Origin: Desulfobacteraceae bacterium
GTDB lineage: Bacteria > Desulfobacterota > DSM-4660 > Desulfatiglandales > Desulfatiglandaceae
Direction of reading: 5' to 3'
NCBI GenBank assembly: GCA_020349865.1
Contig: CP070700.1
Coordinates: 2,958,739-2,964,152 of the forward strand
Length of the DNA: 5,414 bases
Part shown: piece after piece, positions 1-5,414 of the stretch
How the letters are laid out: the number at the start of each line of letters is the position of its first letter
Position numbering within the stretch: the stretch's first letter is position 1
Notes under the pieces: generated by a model
Told to the model about the DNA's origin: nothing
Database searches by the model: none
What the model saw: only the letters and a program-made list of their open reading frames with translations
Program-made: the position numbers and the translations under genes

Positions 1-1924
1 CGACCGAATCCACTGTGCCGCTGCCAGCTAGGACACCACTGAAGTGGTAAATCTTGATCTCTATGGTAGAGGGGTCGCCGTCATTATGGTTCACCCGCGA
101 ACCCGGCACCATCCATCCCTCACCATCGGGTTCCACATTACCATCGGCATCGCAAGCAAGGACCCACTTATTGCCGATGAAAAGGAAGATGTTGAGGTTG
201 CTTACGTCCGAATTCCCAGGATACGGAATGAAAACCTTAACAGGTGTATTAAACACTGTTGGGGGTTGGAGATTCATGGACGTGCCCTCATTGTCCGCAC
301 CAAGGCCAGGAATTTCTTCTATGGGACCGAATTTCGGTATTACAGGCTCGCTGCTGTGGTAGATGATTTTAGCGCCCTTAAGATCACCGCTGATCACCTC
401 GATCCCCGAATCATAGTCATAGTCTGGATCTGCAAGGTCAGGGTCTGATGGGTCCACAGGGGCAGTGCTTGGAGAGGTAGCTTCAGCGATCTCGAATTCT
501 GTTGATGTTTCAATTTTCATAGAAAAAATTTCCTGCTCCATCTCCTGGCCGGTCCTGTCCTTGATATCGACCTTAATATTGATCAGAGTGTTAAAATCGT
601 AGCCTTCAAACTCATCTTCTTTAGGCCTATCGTACGCGATCCAAAGCTTGGTGACCTGTGTGTCATCTTCCTCAGTAAGCTTCAAGACTCTGACAACCGA
701 GAGGTCATTCAAGTCTCGCGTGTACTCCTCATGAATACCATCATCGACTGTAAACCTGACGCTTGTTGGATCCGTAATATCTATGCCATCTGAGGCTTCG
801 ATTCGCACGCAAAAGGATGTCTTATGGGAAACACGTGTGCTGTCACTGATTCCCGCGCCATTGTGAGGGATGGTCTCTATTATTTCAGGAGGCAACAATT
901 CTAAAACCGTAACCGTCACTGTGCTGATGACTGAACCTCCACCATTTATGGCGGTGAGTGTATAAGTGGTTGTGGTCAACGGTGAAACTTCAAGCGAACC
1001 ATTTATCGGATCAACAGAACCAATTGAGTTGTCAATTGTCGCTGAATCTGCATCGTTGATACTCCACGACAAAGTTGCAGATTCACCTTCATTTATTGTT
1101 TCAGGTGTTGCTATAAAACTGTTAATGACTGGTGATGATGGATTGGATTCCACCGTAACCGTTACCGTGCTGGTAACTGAACCTGCCGAATTGGTGGCCG
1201 TAAGTGTATAGGTGGTTGTAATGGTGGGAGCATCTTGGACTGATCCACTGGAATGAGTCACAGCACCCACTCCATTGTCAATAGTTGCTGAATCAGCGCC
1301 GGTGATATTCCACTCCAGTGTGACAAATTCACCTTCGTTAATCGTATTCGGAGTTGCCGTAAAGGTATTGATTACCGGTGGCGTCTGAGTAAAAGCGACA
1401 GTGACCGCCTTATTAGTGTCCATGGTGATAGTTACAGGATTGCTGGAACCTGTGAGATCGCCACTCCAGGTACTGAACTGCCAGCCTGGCTCGGCTTGAG
1501 CTGTCAATGTCACCACCGTGCCGGCATCATAGGTCCCTCCGGCAGGATCAAGTACCACACTGCCAGAACCTGTTGTGTTTACTGTAAGGGTGCACTGAGT
1601 GCTGACTTCATTTGAATAACCACTTTCAAGCCCTTCTTCATTGTATGCGGTAACCGCCAAAAAATGGACCGCACCATCTAATAGACCATGAAGAGTAAAT
1701 TCCGTTACGTTTTCCACATCAATAGGCGAGTCACCTTCCGTGGCACCTGTTCCACTGTAAGGCTCGCCACTACCATCAGAATCATAATAGACCTTGTACC
1801 CTGCCAGGTTGGAATCAGTGTTGGCATCCCAGGCAAGGGTAATATCTATGGCATGACATGGTGTTACAAAGCAGAAAAGCAGTGCAACGACAGAGCACCC
1901 CAAGCACTTCTTAAAGGTCTTCAT
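1..1924 (-). CDS. Secreted modular protein with FnIII, InlB-type and Ig-like repeats (3' end outside window)
   Basis: The frame is open from an ATG at 1924 to the left edge, giving 641 codons with no stop, so the C-terminus is missing. AGGAG lies 7 bases before the ATG, supporting this start. Residues 1-25 form a signal peptide (Lys at 2, 5 and 6, a hydrophobic core at about 9-20, cleavage after CHA), so the product is exported. Residues about 28-108 are fibronectin type III-like. Residues 111-179 resemble the divergent InlB B-repeat (GSGSV, GWQFSTWSGDL, VTVAF). Residues 183-342 are two Ig/PKD-like repeats. Residues about 344-480 look beta-rich and unassigned. An acidic Asp/Pro linker spans about 481-507, and 508-641 is a conserved-looking beta domain I cannot name. 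No catalytic motif is visible. A role in adhesion, matrix or surface structure is inferred from the domains. A riboswitch and terminator sit immediately upstream. The missing end may carry a sorting signal or anchor. Confidence 0.9.
   Translation of the reverse strand, partial: MKTFKKCLGCSVVALLFCFVTPCHAIDITLAWDANTDSNLAGYKVYYDSDGSGEPYSGTGATEGDSPIDVENVTEFTLHGLLDGAVHFLAVTAYNEEGLESGYSNEVSTQCTLTVNTTGSGSVVLDPAGGTYDAGTVVTLTAQAEPGWQFSTWSGDLTGSSNPVTITMDTNKAVTVAFTQTPPVINTFTATPNTINEGEFVTLEWNITGADSATIDNGVGAVTHSSGSVQDAPTITTTYTLTATNSAGSVTSTVTVTVESNPSSPVINSFIATPETINEGESATLSWSINDADSATIDNSIGSVDPINGSLEVSPLTTTTYTLTAINGGGSVISTVTVTVLELLPPEIIETIPHNGAGISDSTRVSHKTSFCVRIEASDGIDITDPTSVRFTVDDGIHEEYTRDLNDLSVVRVLKLTEEDDTQVTKLWIAYDRPKEDEFEGYDFNTLINIKVDIKDRTGQEMEQEIFSMKIETSTEFEIAEATSPSTAPVDPSDPDLADPDYDYDSGIEVISGDLKGAKIIYHSSEPVIPKFGPIEEIPGLGADNEGTSMNLQPPTVFNTPVKVFIPYPGNSDVSNLNIFLFIGNKWVLACDADGNVEPDGEGWMVPGSRVNHNDGDPSTIEIKIYHFSGVLAGSGTVDSV
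899..1378 (-). repeat. Two tandem 82-codon Ig-like repeats inside the secreted protein gene
   Basis: Residues 183-264 and 265-342 of the secreted protein align without gaps at an 82-residue offset. By hand count about 50 of 77 positions are identical. Shared landmarks are PVIN-F-ATP, TINEGE, ADSATIDN, TTTYTLTA and STVTVTV. The middle section (around THSSGSVQDA in copy 1) has diverged most. At DNA level the copies differ at many third positions, so this is an older duplication rather than a fresh one. The unit is a small beta-sandwich of the Ig/PKD-like type common in bacterial surface proteins. Confidence 0.85.
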
Positions 1925-1977
1925 CTGATTTCTCCTTTTTTGTTTGCGAACCCAATTCTTGAAACATCATTGTCCAC

Positions 1978-2015
1978 AAAAAAAACGCCTTCGGGCATTA
2001 TCACCCAAAGGCGTT
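1978..2015 (-). terminator. Intrinsic terminator of the riboswitch leader
   Basis: On the minus strand, ACGCCTTTGGG and CCCGAAGGCGT form an 11-bp stem (one U-G wobble; a further A-U pair is possible at the base) around an 8-base loop. Eight U follow (1985 to 1978). It lies between the aptamer and the start codon, leaving about 53 bases of leader with the ribosome binding site. This is the usual layout of a transcription-attenuating riboswitch. Confidence 0.9.
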
Positions 2016-2033
2016 AGTCAAAATAACCTTCGG
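2005..2033 (-). promoter_or_regulatory. Predicted antiterminator hairpin competing with aptamer and terminator
   Basis: On the minus strand, CCGAAGGTTA (2033-2024) can pair with TAAC (2016-2013) plus CTTTGG (2010-2005). This makes 10 base pairs with a 2-base bulge (2012-2011) and a 7-base loop. The helix uses the last bases of the aptamer, including the predicted ligand-contact C at 2033, and the 5' arm of the terminator. It therefore excludes both other structures. The pairing is seen in the sequence; the switching role is inferred. Confidence 0.6.
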
Positions 2034-2118
2034 CAGCCCGGCGATCATGGCCTCTCGGCTTTAGACCCGTGGCTTTGCGTCGCCGCCTTTTGGCGGGTTT
2101 GCCCTTTCGCTCGATATG
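2029..2118 (-). promoter_or_regulatory. Cyclic di-GMP-I (GEMM-I) riboswitch aptamer
   Basis: The minus strand carries the conserved GEMM-I blocks in order: AAAGGGCAAACC, a hairpin (CCGCC, loop AAAA, GGCGG at 2096-2083), GACGCAAAGCC, GGGTCTAAAG, and GCCGGGCTGCCG at the 3' edge. Aligned by eye with the V. cholerae Vc2 aptamer, the ligand contacts are present: G20 is at 2103, the intercalating A47 at 2076 and C92 at 2033. G at position 20 favours c-di-GMP; the cyclic AMP-GMP (GEMM-Ib) variants typically have A there. The first hairpin loop is AAAA rather than the common GNRA tetraloop, and the outermost P2 pair is a C-C mismatch. It sits about 105 bases upstream of the secreted protein start, followed by a terminator, so it most likely gates that gene by transcription attenuation. 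Exact 5' and 3' limits are approximate. Confidence 0.92.
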
Positions 2119-2121
2119 TGT

Positions 2122-2151
2122 CTAATAAATAAGGAAGGCTACTTCTCACAA
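2122..2151 (-). promoter_or_regulatory. Weak sigma70-type promoter candidate just before the riboswitch
   Basis: TTGTGA (2151-2146) and TATTAG (2127-2122) match the -35 and -10 consensus at four of six positions each, with an 18-base spacer. Transcription would start near 2114-2116, at the 5' edge of the aptamer, which is typical of riboswitch leaders. It is an alternative or an addition to the sigma54 promoter further upstream. Matches this weak arise often by chance. Confidence 0.3.
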
Positions 2152-2159
2152 GTTAGGGG

Positions 2160-2236
2160 GCCTAATCCCAAATTGCGTTCAAACCGACATGGCACTGAAA
2201 CATCGTCTTTCCGGCTTTACTTTTTACGCGTTAGGC
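2160..2236 (+). mobile_element. attC-like integron recombination site
   Basis: The outer boxes are GCCTAAT (2160-2166, R''-like) and GTTAGGC (2230-2236, a perfect R' core, preceded by GC and followed by ATC as in many attC sites). Inside lie TTCAAACCGA (2178-2187) and CGGCTTTACTT (2212-2222). They correspond closely to the L'' and L' boxes of attC sites such as that of aadA7 (TTCAAGCCGA and CGGCTTAACT, recalled from memory). The halves can fold back: GCCTAA with TTAGGC, and CCG with CGG. A C at 2180 may be the extrahelical base, which would fix the plus orientation. The length of 77 bp fits the family. No integrase gene and no second complete site are visible, so it may be a lone or relic site. 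The R'' box ends in T instead of C. Confidence 0.6.
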
Positions 2237-2244
2237 ATCCCAAT

Positions 2245-2280
2245 GCTACAGGGGGTAGCGTAGGAATAAGTTCCTCCTTT
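2245..2280 (-). other. Orphan Shine-Dalgarno with two small hairpins in the leader
   Basis: On the minus strand, AAGGAGG (2279-2273) is a perfect ribosome binding site lying about 41 bases after the predicted sigma54 transcription start. No ATG, GTG or TTG follows at a usable distance. The next ATG, about 35 bases on, opens only four codons. AGGAA and TTCCT (2275-2262) form a hairpin that overlaps the site. A second hairpin has stem GCTAC/GTAGC (2259-2245). Together they may be a remnant of a lost gene start or an RNA structure. Confidence 0.3.
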
Positions 2281-2329
2281 GTTCGAAGAGCACTTACAGA
2301 AACATGAAAATGACTTCGCTGTTTTAAAT

Positions 2330-2347
2330 AAGCATAAACCATGCCAG
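2330..2347 (-). promoter_or_regulatory. Sigma54 (-24/-12) promoter candidate
   Basis: The minus strand reads CTGGCATGGTTTATGCTT. Against the consensus YTGGCACG-N4-TTGCW, only the C at the sixth position of the -24 box (T here) and the first T of the -12 box (A here) differ. The GG and GC elements have exactly canonical spacing. The start point is predicted near 2320. It points toward the riboswitch and the secreted protein gene, and lies about 220 bp downstream of a gene for a sigma54 activator. An A/T-rich stretch upstream (about 2380-2410) could accommodate DNA bending. An alternative is a chance match, since no transcript is known. Confidence 0.65.
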
Positions 2348-2473
2348 GGAATTATTGGCTCAACGTAGCGATTGGGCAATTTAATTTAGTTAATAATTTC
2401 AAATTGTTTCAGGATCATTGCCCGGAATGGAAAATAGGAGGGTAAGGAGAGCTATTTAAGATCAGAATGCTGC

Positions 2474-2551
2474 GTCATTGTGACATACTATTCTGTACAG
2501 TTCATTTGAGTTTTTATAGGCTATTTTAATAGGTTATCGTTTGCGCGCAAA
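2474..2551. promoter_or_regulatory. Cluster of short palindromes, candidate upstream activator sites
   Basis: Four dyads lie here: GTCA-TTG-TGAC (2474-2484), CTGTACAG (2493-2500), CTATT-TT-AATAG (2521-2532) and TTTGCGCGCAAA (2540-2551). They are 150-230 bp upstream of the predicted sigma54 start, the usual distance for enhancer sites bound by NtrC-type dimers through their Fis-like HTH. The heptamer TGCGTCA occurs both at 2471-2477 and at 2564-2570. Which dyad, if any, is the operator cannot be decided from sequence alone. Confidence 0.35.
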
Positions 2552-2570
2552 AATGACACACTATGCGTCA
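2549..2570 (-). terminator. Weak hairpin and U-tract at the regulator stop codon
   Basis: Starting at the TGA stop, TGACGC (2570-2565) pairs with GTGTCA (2559-2554), with one G-U pair, around a 5-base loop. Five U follow (2553-2549). The stem is short and may be extended by G-U and A-U pairs, so termination would be partial. The same bases form a TGAC/GTCA dyad that could instead be a protein site. Confidence 0.35.
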
Positions 2571-3962
2571 CCTTGGCGTAGCTGGCAATTCACCAAATAA
2601 CTTCAATTTTCTCTGTAGCGTTCTCAAGCCAATACCCAATATCTTAGCCGCCCGTGTGCGGTTTCCATTCGTTGCTTTAATTACCTTCTGAATATGCCGC
2701 TTTTCCAGTTCGGAGAGGGTAATGAGCTCTTCATCGTATCCCTGGTCGGTTTCGGAAAGAGCCAACAGATCACTTGCGGATGACACGGTTAAAACCTTCC
2801 CCTTTTCCAGAAGTACTGCAGCGGCGATGGTATTTTCGAGTTCACGAACATTACCCGGAAAAGGATATTCCAATAAACGTCCTGCCAAATCGTCAGATAG
2901 TGAATCAATCACCTTCTCATTTTTCGCTGAGTGTATCTTGAGGAAATGGCGGGCAAGTGGCAAGATATCCTTTTTCCGCTCCCGCAGAGGTGGCACCTTT
3001 ATGTGGCACATATTCAGCCGGTAAAATAAGTCCGCGCGAAAATTGCCCTTTTCAATTTCTCCGTTGATATCACGGTTTGTGGCCGCTACGATTCGTACGT
3101 CAACATTCTTGATCTCTGTGCTCCCCAAGCGATAGAGTTCACTTTCCTGTACGACTCTCAGCAGTTTCCCCTGCAGGGATGGTTCCAGTTCAGTTATTTC
3201 ATCAAGAAAAAGGGTCCCCCCTTTGGCAGTCTCGAAGAAACCCCTTTTTTCGCTAATGGCACCCGTGTATGCGCCTTTGGTATGGCCAAAAAATTCATCC
3301 TCAAAAAGCGTTTTACTAAAAGCCCCCATATTCACGGCCAAAAAAAGGCCATTTGAGCGATTACTCAAACCATGGATAATTCGAGCCAGCATCTCTTTAC
3401 CGGTCCCTGATTCACCCGAAATGACGACACTGTAATCGGTGGGAGCGACAGACTCAGCCTGGTGGAATACCAGGGCCATTGCGTCATCTTTAGCTACCAT
3501 TTCGCTGAAAGCAGATGGGTTCTTTAGATCTGAAAATGACTGCTCCCTCTCAAAAAGAGACAACCCATGCCTGAGGTTATATCTTTCGAGGGCGCGATTG
3601 ATGACAATGATAAGTTTTTCACTATTGAGAGGTTTGACCAGATAATCATACGCCCCAAATTTCATGGCCTGAACCGCTGAAGACACGTTATCTATGGCTG
3701 TTACTATAACACATTCTATTTCCGGGAATTCCTTCTTAATCTGTTGAAGGACCTCCATGCCATTTATGTAAGGCATGACGAGATCCAAAAATACTACCAT
3801 GAAATGGTGCCCTCTGACCAATTCCATGACTCGCCTGCTGTCTGAAACAAGGCCAGGCTCAGGCATGCCCGAACTGACCAGCGTAGCCTTGATACTTGAA
3901 AGGAGACCCACGTCGTCATCAACGAAGAGGATCGGTGTCTCATTGTTGGGAATGGATTCCAT
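2568..3962 (-). CDS. NtrC-family sigma54-dependent response regulator (REC - AAA+ - Fis HTH)
   Basis: This complete 464-residue activator is of usual NtrC-family length. The receiver (about 10-125) has acidic residues at 15-17, phospho-acceptor Asp60 in FLDLVMP, Thr88 and Lys110. The AAA+ domain (about 153-385) has Walker A GESGTGKE (183-190), sigma54-contacting GAYTGA (230-235, the Tyr variant of GAFTGA), Walker B LFLDE (251-255), AATNRD (293-298), arginine fingers in FRADLFYRL (R309, R315) and sensor II FPGNVRELEN. A Fis-type helix-turn-helix ends the protein (417-454; NGNRTRAAKILGIGLRTLQRKL). All residues needed for ATP-driven sigma54 opening are present, so it should be active when phosphorylated at Asp60. 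An in-frame stop three codons before the ATG supports this start, although the ribosome binding site is poor, which suggests coupling to the kinase gene 43 bp upstream. Its likely target is the sigma54 promoter candidate at 2330-2347. The signal is unknown. Confidence 0.96.
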   Translation of the reverse strand: MESIPNNETPILFVDDDVGLLSSIKATLVSSGMPEPGLVSDSRRVMELVRGHHFMVVFLDLVMPYINGMEVLQQIKKEFPEIECVIVTAIDNVSSAVQAMKFGAYDYLVKPLNSEKLIIVINRALERYNLRHGLSLFEREQSFSDLKNPSAFSEMVAKDDAMALVFHQAESVAPTDYSVVISGESGTGKEMLARIIHGLSNRSNGLFLAVNMGAFSKTLFEDEFFGHTKGAYTGAISEKRGFFETAKGGTLFLDEITELEPSLQGKLLRVVQESELYRLGSTEIKNVDVRIVAATNRDINGEIEKGNFRADLFYRLNMCHIKVPPLRERKKDILPLARHFLKIHSAKNEKVIDSLSDDLAGRLLEYPFPGNVRELENTIAAAVLLEKGKVLTVSSASDLLALSETDQGYDEELITLSELEKRHIQKVIKATNGNRTRAAKILGIGLRTLQRKLKLFGELPATPR

Positions 3963-4005
3963 TCGACTTTAATTCAAAAGCAAACCAAGGCTTTGAACTT
4001 TCTCG

Positions 4006-5414
4006 TTAGCCTTGGCCAAAAGTACTGCTAACTGCCTCAATAAATTTTGGTATGTCAAAGGGCTTGTAATGTATTCTGGTAAAACCCAATGCTTCAACTT
4101 CTTTCAACTTCTTATGATCTGGAAATCCCGTAGTAATGAGCACTTTCATATCACACAACTCTGGTTCCGACTCAATAGTGCGACAGACCTCAAGACCATC
4201 CATCTCTGGCATGAACATATCAAGTATGAGAAGATCCGGACGATAGGTTCCGAGCTTGATGCAGGCCTCTATTCCGTTAGATGCCTCTTCCACCAAATAA
4301 GGCCGATCCCCGGTGAGGGCTTCCCTAAGCATGTCTCGAATCGATTTATCATCGTCCACGATCAGAATTCTGCCTGATTCCTCTCTAACAATGGTGGGGA
4401 AAAACACGGTAAAAGTTGTTCCTTTTCCCTTTTGGCTCCGGAAAATTATTTCTCCATCATGGGCCTTGACCAAACTGTATGTTACGGAAAGACCAAGCCC
4501 GGTGCCGCCTTCAGCCTGTTTGTCTGTTACAAACGGATCAAAAAGCTTATCCGAAATTTCCGGGGCTACACCACGACCGTTGTCCATTATGGAAACACAT
4601 ATCTTTCCGTCCTTTTTTTGATATCCAGTGGCAATCTTTATTTTTCCCTGATCGTGATCAATCGCCTGGACACCGTTTACAATCAAATTCAAGATTATCT
4701 GTTCAATATTCTGTAGATTCCCCGTTAGCAAAGGGAGATCCTCGGCAAGATCAATTTCAAGTTCAACCCCGGAATTTCTAAGGGTAGTTTGAGCTAGGCG
4801 CACTGCATTGTCCACAGCCATGTTCATATGCAGAGGACCCTTTTCGGCAACACTTGACTGCCTGGCAAAGTTCTTGAGATCGCTTACGATCTTGGCTACC
4901 CGGTTCGCAGCCATATTCATATCAGAAAGCAGCCGGTCTGCATTTTCTTTCAAGAAACTATAGGTCAGGCCCCCGTATTTTCTATAAGGTTCTTTGTCTG
5001 TATGTTGCTTCAGAACGGGCAGGCAATCATGCCAGACCTTATGAAAAAGAGGAATATTATACATGATAAGGTTAATGGGATTATTAATCTCATGGGCCAT
5101 ACCGGCCACCAACGTCCCCAGGGTATCCATCTTTTGTGCCTGATAGAGTTTTTCCTGACTTTTCCGGAGCGCCTCTTCCGCCTGTATCCGTTCGGTAATA
5201 TCTTCCCCGATCCCCAGAATCCCCACAATTTTGCCCCTCTCATCGAATCTCGGACTCAATGTTAAATGTATGCAAAGTTTGCGCCCATCTTTTGTATGCT
5301 CAATAATCTCGCAACTTACCCCTTTCTTTTTTTTCAACAATGATGAACTCAGTTCCCCTGCAACTCTTTTCGTTTCATCGTCACCATAGAGAATGTCTAT
5401 TTTTTTTCGGCCGA
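4006..5414 (-). CDS. Hybrid sensor histidine kinase, PAS - HisKA - HATPase - REC (5' end outside window)
   Basis: 468 codons are visible and the frame is open to the right edge. A TTG at 5340 is not the start, because the 24 codons before it continue the PAS fold. In visible-fragment numbering, residues 1-75 are the end of a PAS domain (GILGIGEDITER). The HisKA dimerisation helix carries the phospho-acceptor His107 in GMAHEINNPIN, an NtrB-like H-box. The ATPase domain has the N-box LNLIVNGVQAI (Asn246), G1 DNGRG (277-281), FDPFVTDK and G2 GGTGLGLSV (302-310). A C-terminal receiver follows (from about 347) with the VDDD acidic pocket, phospho-acceptor Asp398 in LILDMFMP, Thr427 and Lys450. All catalytic residues are intact. 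No membrane segment is visible, but the sensory N-terminus is missing. Its likely partner is the NtrC-type regulator 43 bp downstream. The fused receiver could feed or drain phosphate from that pathway. Confidence 0.96.
   Translation of the reverse strand, partial: GRKKIDILYGDDETKRVAGELSSSLLKKKKGVSCEIIEHTKDGRKLCIHLTLSPRFDERGKIVGILGIGEDITERIQAEEALRKSQEKLYQAQKMDTLGTLVAGMAHEINNPINLIMYNIPLFHKVWHDCLPVLKQHTDKEPYRKYGGLTYSFLKENADRLLSDMNMAANRVAKIVSDLKNFARQSSVAEKGPLHMNMAVDNAVRLAQTTLRNSGVELEIDLAEDLPLLTGNLQNIEQIILNLIVNGVQAIDHDQGKIKIATGYQKKDGKICVSIMDNGRGVAPEISDKLFDPFVTDKQAEGGTGLGLSVTYSLVKAHDGEIIFRSQKGKGTTFTVFFPTIVREESGRILIVDDDKSIRDMLREALTGDRPYLVEEASNGIEACIKLGTYRPDLLILDMFMPEMDGLEVCRTIESEPELCDMKVLITTGFPDHKKLKEVEALGFTRIHYKPFDIPKFIEAVSSTFGQG

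Noticed and set aside
44..448. 134-codon open frame on the plus strand
   Set aside because: It lies opposite the long secreted-protein frame, whose signal peptide, ribosome binding site and recognisable domains make the minus strand the coding strand. The plus-strand translation has no recognisable domain.
1853..1864. Lipoprotein cleavage site at the Cys in the signal peptide (VTPC)
   Set aside because: Pro precedes the Cys and the residues do not fit a lipobox. An ordinary signal peptidase I site after CHA fits better.
1688..2017. 109-codon open frame on the plus strand
   Set aside because: It overlaps the signal-peptide end of the secreted protein, its ribosome binding site and the riboswitch terminator, all read on the minus strand. 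No ribosome binding site or domain was seen.
2146..2166. Second attC end at GTTAGGG (2151-2157), suggesting an array
   Set aside because: The last base breaks the R' consensus, and no matching R'' box was found within the usual distance upstream, where the riboswitch lies. It is probably fortuitous.
2186..2206. Plus-strand TGGCAC as a sigma54 -24 box
   Set aside because: No TTGC-like -12 box follows at the required spacing.
2116..2307. 63-codon open frame on the plus strand
   Set aside because: It covers the attC-like site and leader, its translation looks like no protein family, and no promoter or ribosome binding site was found for it.
5338..5340. TTG as start codon of the histidine kinase
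   Set aside because: The frame continues upstream to the window edge and the upstream residues complete the PAS domain, so the true start is outside the window.
1..5414. CRISPR array, tRNA, rRNA or insertion sequence
   Set aside because: No regularly spaced short repeats, no tRNA-like cloverleaf and no transposase frame were seen on either strand.

Overview
The window looks like chromosomal DNA from a Gram-negative, probably deltaproteobacterial (Desulfobacterota-like) organism. The evidence is a hybrid histidine kinase next to an NtrC-type sigma54 activator, a GEMM-I (cyclic di-GMP-I) riboswitch, a secreted FnIII/InlB-like/Ig-like modular protein, and moderate GC. The lineage is inferred from architecture only; no marker gene is present. 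All three genes are on the minus strand, so transcription runs from the right end to the left end.

Right part (5414 to 4006): a PAS - HisKA - HATPase - REC hybrid histidine kinase. Its N-terminus lies beyond the window, because the frame stays open to the edge. It is followed after 43 bp by a complete 464-residue REC - AAA+ - Fis-type HTH response regulator (3962 to 2568). The two are very probably one operon and one signalling pathway.

Middle (2567 to 1925): a 643-bp stretch with no protein gene but dense with signals, read here on the minus strand. In order they are: a weak hairpin-plus-U-tract at the regulator stop codon; a cluster of short dyads at 2474-2551 that could be activator sites; an AT-rich stretch at about 2352-2470 with no clear feature; a well-spaced sigma54 promoter candidate (2330-2347); a perfect but orphan Shine-Dalgarno sequence (2273-2279) with two small hairpins; an integron attC-like site in plus orientation (2160-2236); a weak sigma70-type promoter candidate; a c-di-GMP-I riboswitch aptamer (about 2029-2118); and a strong intrinsic terminator (1978-2015). 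The terminator's 5' arm can instead pair with the 3' edge of the aptamer.

Left part (1924 to 1): a long open frame that runs off the window. It starts with a good ribosome binding site and a signal peptide. It then encodes an FnIII domain, an InlB-type beta repeat, two 82-residue Ig-like repeats and a C-terminal region I do not recognise.

Working model (inference): the kinase/regulator pair activates the sigma54 promoter just downstream of its own operon. Whether that transcript reaches the gene for the secreted protein is then decided by cyclic di-GMP through the riboswitch terminator. This would place an extracellular, adhesin- or matrix-like protein under two independent signals. The attC-like site between promoter and riboswitch is the most unexpected element and suggests that integron cassette activity has touched this leader.
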